DNA of 34,670 nucleotides from positions 1 to 34,670 of the forward strand of contig NZ_CALADU010000285.1 in assembly GCF_937890665.1 (NCBI RefSeq), in the 5' to 3' direction. Source of the DNA: an uncultured Subdoligranulum sp. Lineage in GTDB: Bacteria > Bacillota_A > Clostridia > Oscillospirales > Ruminococcaceae. The first letter of the stretch is position 1. Each line of letters opens with the position of its first letter. The notes below the pieces were generated by a model. That model saw only the letters and a list, made by a program, of their open reading frames with translations. It did not search any database and was not told where the DNA came from. The position numbers and the translations under genes are program-made. Of this stretch, positions 32,545 through 34,670 are shown one piece after another.

Positions 32545-34020
32545 GTGACTCAGGAACAGATCTATCAGAATATTGCACAGCGCACGGGTGGCGACATCTA
32601 TCTGGGCGTGGTTGGCCCTGTACGCAGCGGTAAGAGTACTTTCATCAAGCGGTTTTCTGAATTGATGTTATTGCCGCATATCCAGAACGAAGCCAGACGG
32701 GCCCGTGCGAATGACGAGTTGCCGCAGTCGGCTGCTGGGCGTACGATTATGACCACCGAGCCGAAGTTTATCCCAGAAAAAGCGGTAACCATCGAACTTT
32801 CTGGGGGCGGGAGTTTTCGGGCGCGGCTTATCGACTGTGTGGGGTATATGGTCGAGGGGGCGCTGGGACATGAAGAAAACGATGCGCCGCGGCTTGTCAA
32901 AAGTCCATGGTTTGATCATGAAGTTCCGTTTGACTTGGCGGCGGAAACCGGGACACGTCGTGTGATTCGTGAGCATGCCACCGTTGGGGTGGTGGTAACC
33001 ACCGACGGCTCGGTGGCAGATTTGCCGCGGGAGGGGTACTGCGAGGCGGAACAGCGCATTGTGGAGGAATTGGAAGCCATTGGCAAGCCTTATATCATTC
33101 TGCTCAACTGTGCCGAGCCGGAATCCGATGAGGCCCAGCAGTTGGCTGCGCAGATGGCAGAGCTTTACCATCATGCAGTGTTTCCCATCAACTGTGTGAC
33201 GATGACGGCGGATACGATTGACCGGCTTTTGCAAACTCTTTTATACGAATTCCCCGTGCAGGAAATCGCGGTGTATATGCCCAGTTGGGTGACCATGTTG
33301 GAAGCGGGGCACTGGCTGCAGAGTACCGTTTACTCTTCAATGTTGGCCTATGCTGGCGGTATTCGAAAGATGGCTGATGTGGCAGGTCATCGACCTCAGC
33401 TGGACTGTGAGTATATCGTAGGGACTTCGCTGACCGGCATGGACTTAGCCACGGGAACGGTGCGCATCGCGGCAACCATTGCGCCGGACATCTTTTATAA
33501 GATTCTGGGCGAACAAACTGGATTGGAAATTGTGGACGAAGCTAGCCTTTTGCCCTGTGTGGTTAGCTTGGCGCGGGCCAAGCGCGCCTATGACAAGATC
33601 AAGTCGGCCTTGGAACAGGTGGAGGCCACCGGCTATGGAATTGTAATGCCGAGCATTGATGAACTGACATTGGAAGAACCGGAGATTGTACGCCAAGGTG
33701 GTCAGTATGGTGTTCGGCTTTCAGCCAGTGCACCTAGCCTTCATATCATGCGTGCCAACATTCATACCGAATTGTCCCCGACGGTAGGCAGTGAACAGCA
33801 AGGGGAGGAACTAATCAAGAGCTTACTGGCGGATTTTGAAACGGACCCCGGGAAATTGTGGAGTACGAACATTTTTGGGAAAAGCTTAAATGAGCTGGTC
33901 AGCGAAGGCGTGCAGGCCAAACTGCTGCATATGCCGCAGGAGGCACGCAACCGGCTTCAGCAGACGTTGGAACGCATAATCAACGAAGGGTGCGATGGCT
34001 TGATCTGTATTTTGCTGTGA
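32545..34020 (+). CDS. spoIVA: Stage IV sporulation protein A, coat basement ATPase
   Basis: SpoIVA polymerises on the forespore surface, using ATP, to form the coat basement; it is anchored by SpoVM and tied to SipL. The 491-residue protein is near identical in length to the Bacillus one (492). The Walker A box GPVRSGKST places Lys30, and RLIDCVGY holds Asp97. GGDIYLGVVGPVRSGKST, ELPQSAAGRTIMTTEPKFIP, EHATVGVVVTTDGS, LYEFPVQEI and the C-terminal ETLERIINEG-type ending (QQTLERIINEGCDGLICILL) all match. GTG 32545 is set by AAGGAGG at 32531-32537. It is in an operon with sipL and probably DUF2508-bofA. Confidence 0.97.
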   Translation: MTQEQIYQNIAQRTGGDIYLGVVGPVRSGKSTFIKRFSELMLLPHIQNEARRARANDELPQSAAGRTIMTTEPKFIPEKAVTIELSGGGSFRARLIDCVGYMVEGALGHEENDAPRLVKSPWFDHEVPFDLAAETGTRRVIREHATVGVVVTTDGSVADLPREGYCEAEQRIVEELEAIGKPYIILLNCAEPESDEAQQLAAQMAELYHHAVFPINCVTMTADTIDRLLQTLLYEFPVQEIAVYMPSWVTMLEAGHWLQSTVYSSMLAYAGGIRKMADVAGHRPQLDCEYIVGTSLTGMDLATGTVRIAATIAPDIFYKILGEQTGLEIVDEASLLPCVVSLARAKRAYDKIKSALEQVEATGYGIVMPSIDELTLEEPEIVRQGGQYGVRLSASAPSLHIMRANIHTELSPTVGSEQQGEELIKSLLADFETDPGKLWSTNIFGKSLNELVSEGVQAKLLHMPQEARNRLQQTLERIINEGCDGLICILL

Positions 34021-34036
34021 GATGGGGGAGAAGCCT

Positions 34037-34249
34037 GTGTTTAAGCGAATGACCCGACAGGAAAAAGAACGTCGTGCCATGCAGGCAGAACTCAAAAGGG
34101 CGATGCAGGCATTGCGAGCCAATGAGGTGGCCTTTGAAGAGGCGCAGGACCCATTTTATATCGAACAGCTTACCTATCAGCATGCGGCATTGATGTGCCG
34201 GTGTCGAGCGCTGCTTCGGATGTTGCGGGTAGGAGGAGAAGATCCATGA
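34037..34249 (+). CDS. DUF2508 (YaaL-like) small protein
   Basis: A 70-residue, highly charged, helical protein (RMTRQEKERRAMQAELKRAMQ, then FEEAQDPFYIEQLTYQHAALM) that fits DUF2508. The Bacillus member yaaL precedes bofA, as here. The function is unknown. GTG 34037 is chosen because GGGGGAG at 34024-34030 lies six bases upstream; ATG 34022 would sit inside that site. It overlaps bofA by ATGA. Confidence 0.83.
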   Translation: MFKRMTRQEKERRAMQAELKRAMQALRANEVAFEEAQDPFYIEQLTYQHAALMCRCRALLRMLRVGGEDP

Positions 34250-34500
34250 CCAAGTATTGGCTATGGGGCTGCGCAGGTGTGTGCCTATGGATTGTGGGGC
34301 GATGCGCAGCCCGAGAGCGACATCCTTTACGGACCTTATTGGCTGGAGCTTTGTGTGGGGTAGGAACGTTAGCGACTCTGGCACTATTGGCACCAGTTAC
34401 AGGGGTCGATTTGCCGCTTAATCGCTTTACCGGCTTTGTGGCAGTGGTGTTGGGACTACCGGGGGTAACAGCGCTACTGCTTGTGCAACTGCTTTTGTAA
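34246..34500 (+). CDS. bofA: Pro-sigma-K processing inhibitor BofA family
   Basis: BofA inhibits the intramembrane protease SpoIVFB in Bacillus and so times sigma-K activation. The 84-residue protein is nearly all hydrophobic, with membrane segments at about 3-18, 30-50 and 64-84 and the conserved ending GLPGVTALLLVQLLL, including the L-PG motif typical of BofA. AGGAGGAG at 34231-34238 fixes ATG 34246. It follows DUF2508 as in Bacillus, but the recR gene that normally precedes them is replaced by spoIVA. Many Clostridia carry BofA, so its role here need not be that of Bacillus. Confidence 0.9.
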   Translation: MTKYWLWGCAGVCLWIVGRCAARERHPLRTLLAGALCGVGTLATLALLAPVTGVDLPLNRFTGFVAVVLGLPGVTALLLVQLLL

Positions 34501-34503
34501 CAC

Positions 34504-34532
34504 TTGCCAAACCGATGCTTTTATGCTATACT
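34504..34532 (+). promoter_or_regulatory. Promoter of rnpB
   Basis: TTGCCA at 34504-34509 and TATACT at 34527-34532 are 17 bases apart, with TGC just before the -10 box (extended -10). The start is near 34539. Confidence 0.82.
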
Positions 34533-34538
34533 AAGCCG

Positions 34539-34670
34539 AAAACGAGTGGAACATACGACGGCGGGACGGTTCGTAAGAACCGCCTGAGGAAAGTCCGGGC
34601 TTCACAGAGGCATGGCAACTGCTAACGGCAGCCGGGGGTGACCCCAGGGATAGTGCAACAGAAAGAAACC
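34539..34670 (+). ncRNA. rnpB: RNase P RNA, 5' part (cut by window end)
   Basis: The catalytic RNA that trims tRNA 5' ends. The conserved region GAGGAAAGTCCGGGCT starts near 34587, followed by CACAGAGGC, the helix GCCGGGGGTGACCCC and AGGGATAGTGCAACAGAAA, the universal motif of bacterial RNase P RNA. The 3' half lies beyond the window. The exact 5' end is estimated from the promoter. Confidence 0.94.

Overview
The window is chromosomal DNA of an anaerobic, spore-forming-type Firmicute of class Clostridia, probably near Oscillospiraceae/Ruminococcaceae (family placement is inference). Reasons: SD-rich (AGGAGG) genes, sigma-A promoters of the TTGnnn-17-TATAAT type, DUF4250 and DUF6056 proteins, the clostridial runs scpA-scpB-DUF2953-gerW-rluB and yicC-remA-gmk-priA-def-fmt-rsmB-rlmN-stp-prkC-rsgA-thiN, and a coat-basement cluster with SipL, a clostridial SpoIVA partner. 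GC is moderate. I see no phage, IS element, CRISPR array, tRNA or rRNA.

Layout. 1-584: no recognisable gene. 585-1080: a DUF1294 membrane protein, apparently leaderless, and a small unknown protein. 1281-2246: pta, with its own extended -10 promoter and terminator. 4602-2385 (minus): pyk then luxS, closely spaced, so glycolysis and the activated methyl cycle/AI-2 share a transcript. 4852-9163: deoB followed by an envelope-type run (DUF218, alpha/beta hydrolase, DUF6056 multipass protein), facing a minus-strand group (rpmB, DUF4250, ATP-grasp ligase) across a bidirectional terminator. 11117-15135: M50 protease, scpAB, DUF2953, gerW, rluB.

15204-18530: a three-gene biotin-dependent carboxyl-transfer operon: a divergent acyl-CoA-type carboxyltransferase, a separate biotin carrier and a pyruvate/oxaloacetate carboxyltransferase. 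Together they have the 12S/1.3S/5S layout of a soluble transcarboxylase, with no membrane decarboxylase subunit. Two near-consensus Rex operators flank its promoter, so it should respond to the NADH/NAD+ ratio.

18592-30741: the housekeeping run yicC to thiN. It lacks rpoZ and coaBC between gmk and priA, and rpe between rsgA and thiN.

30767-34500: a spore-coat basement cluster. It begins with a 22-codon gene that I read as SpoVM, followed by a terminator, sipL, spoIVA, a DUF2508/YaaL gene and bofA. The SpoVM start codon lies in the stem of a perfect 10-bp inverted repeat whose loop carries the ribosome-binding site. The window ends inside rnpB (RNase P RNA), which has its own promoter.

The most interesting points are the short spoVM gene with its start-codon stem and its linkage to sipL and spoIVA, and the Rex-controlled transcarboxylase-like operon with a divergent CoA-side subunit.
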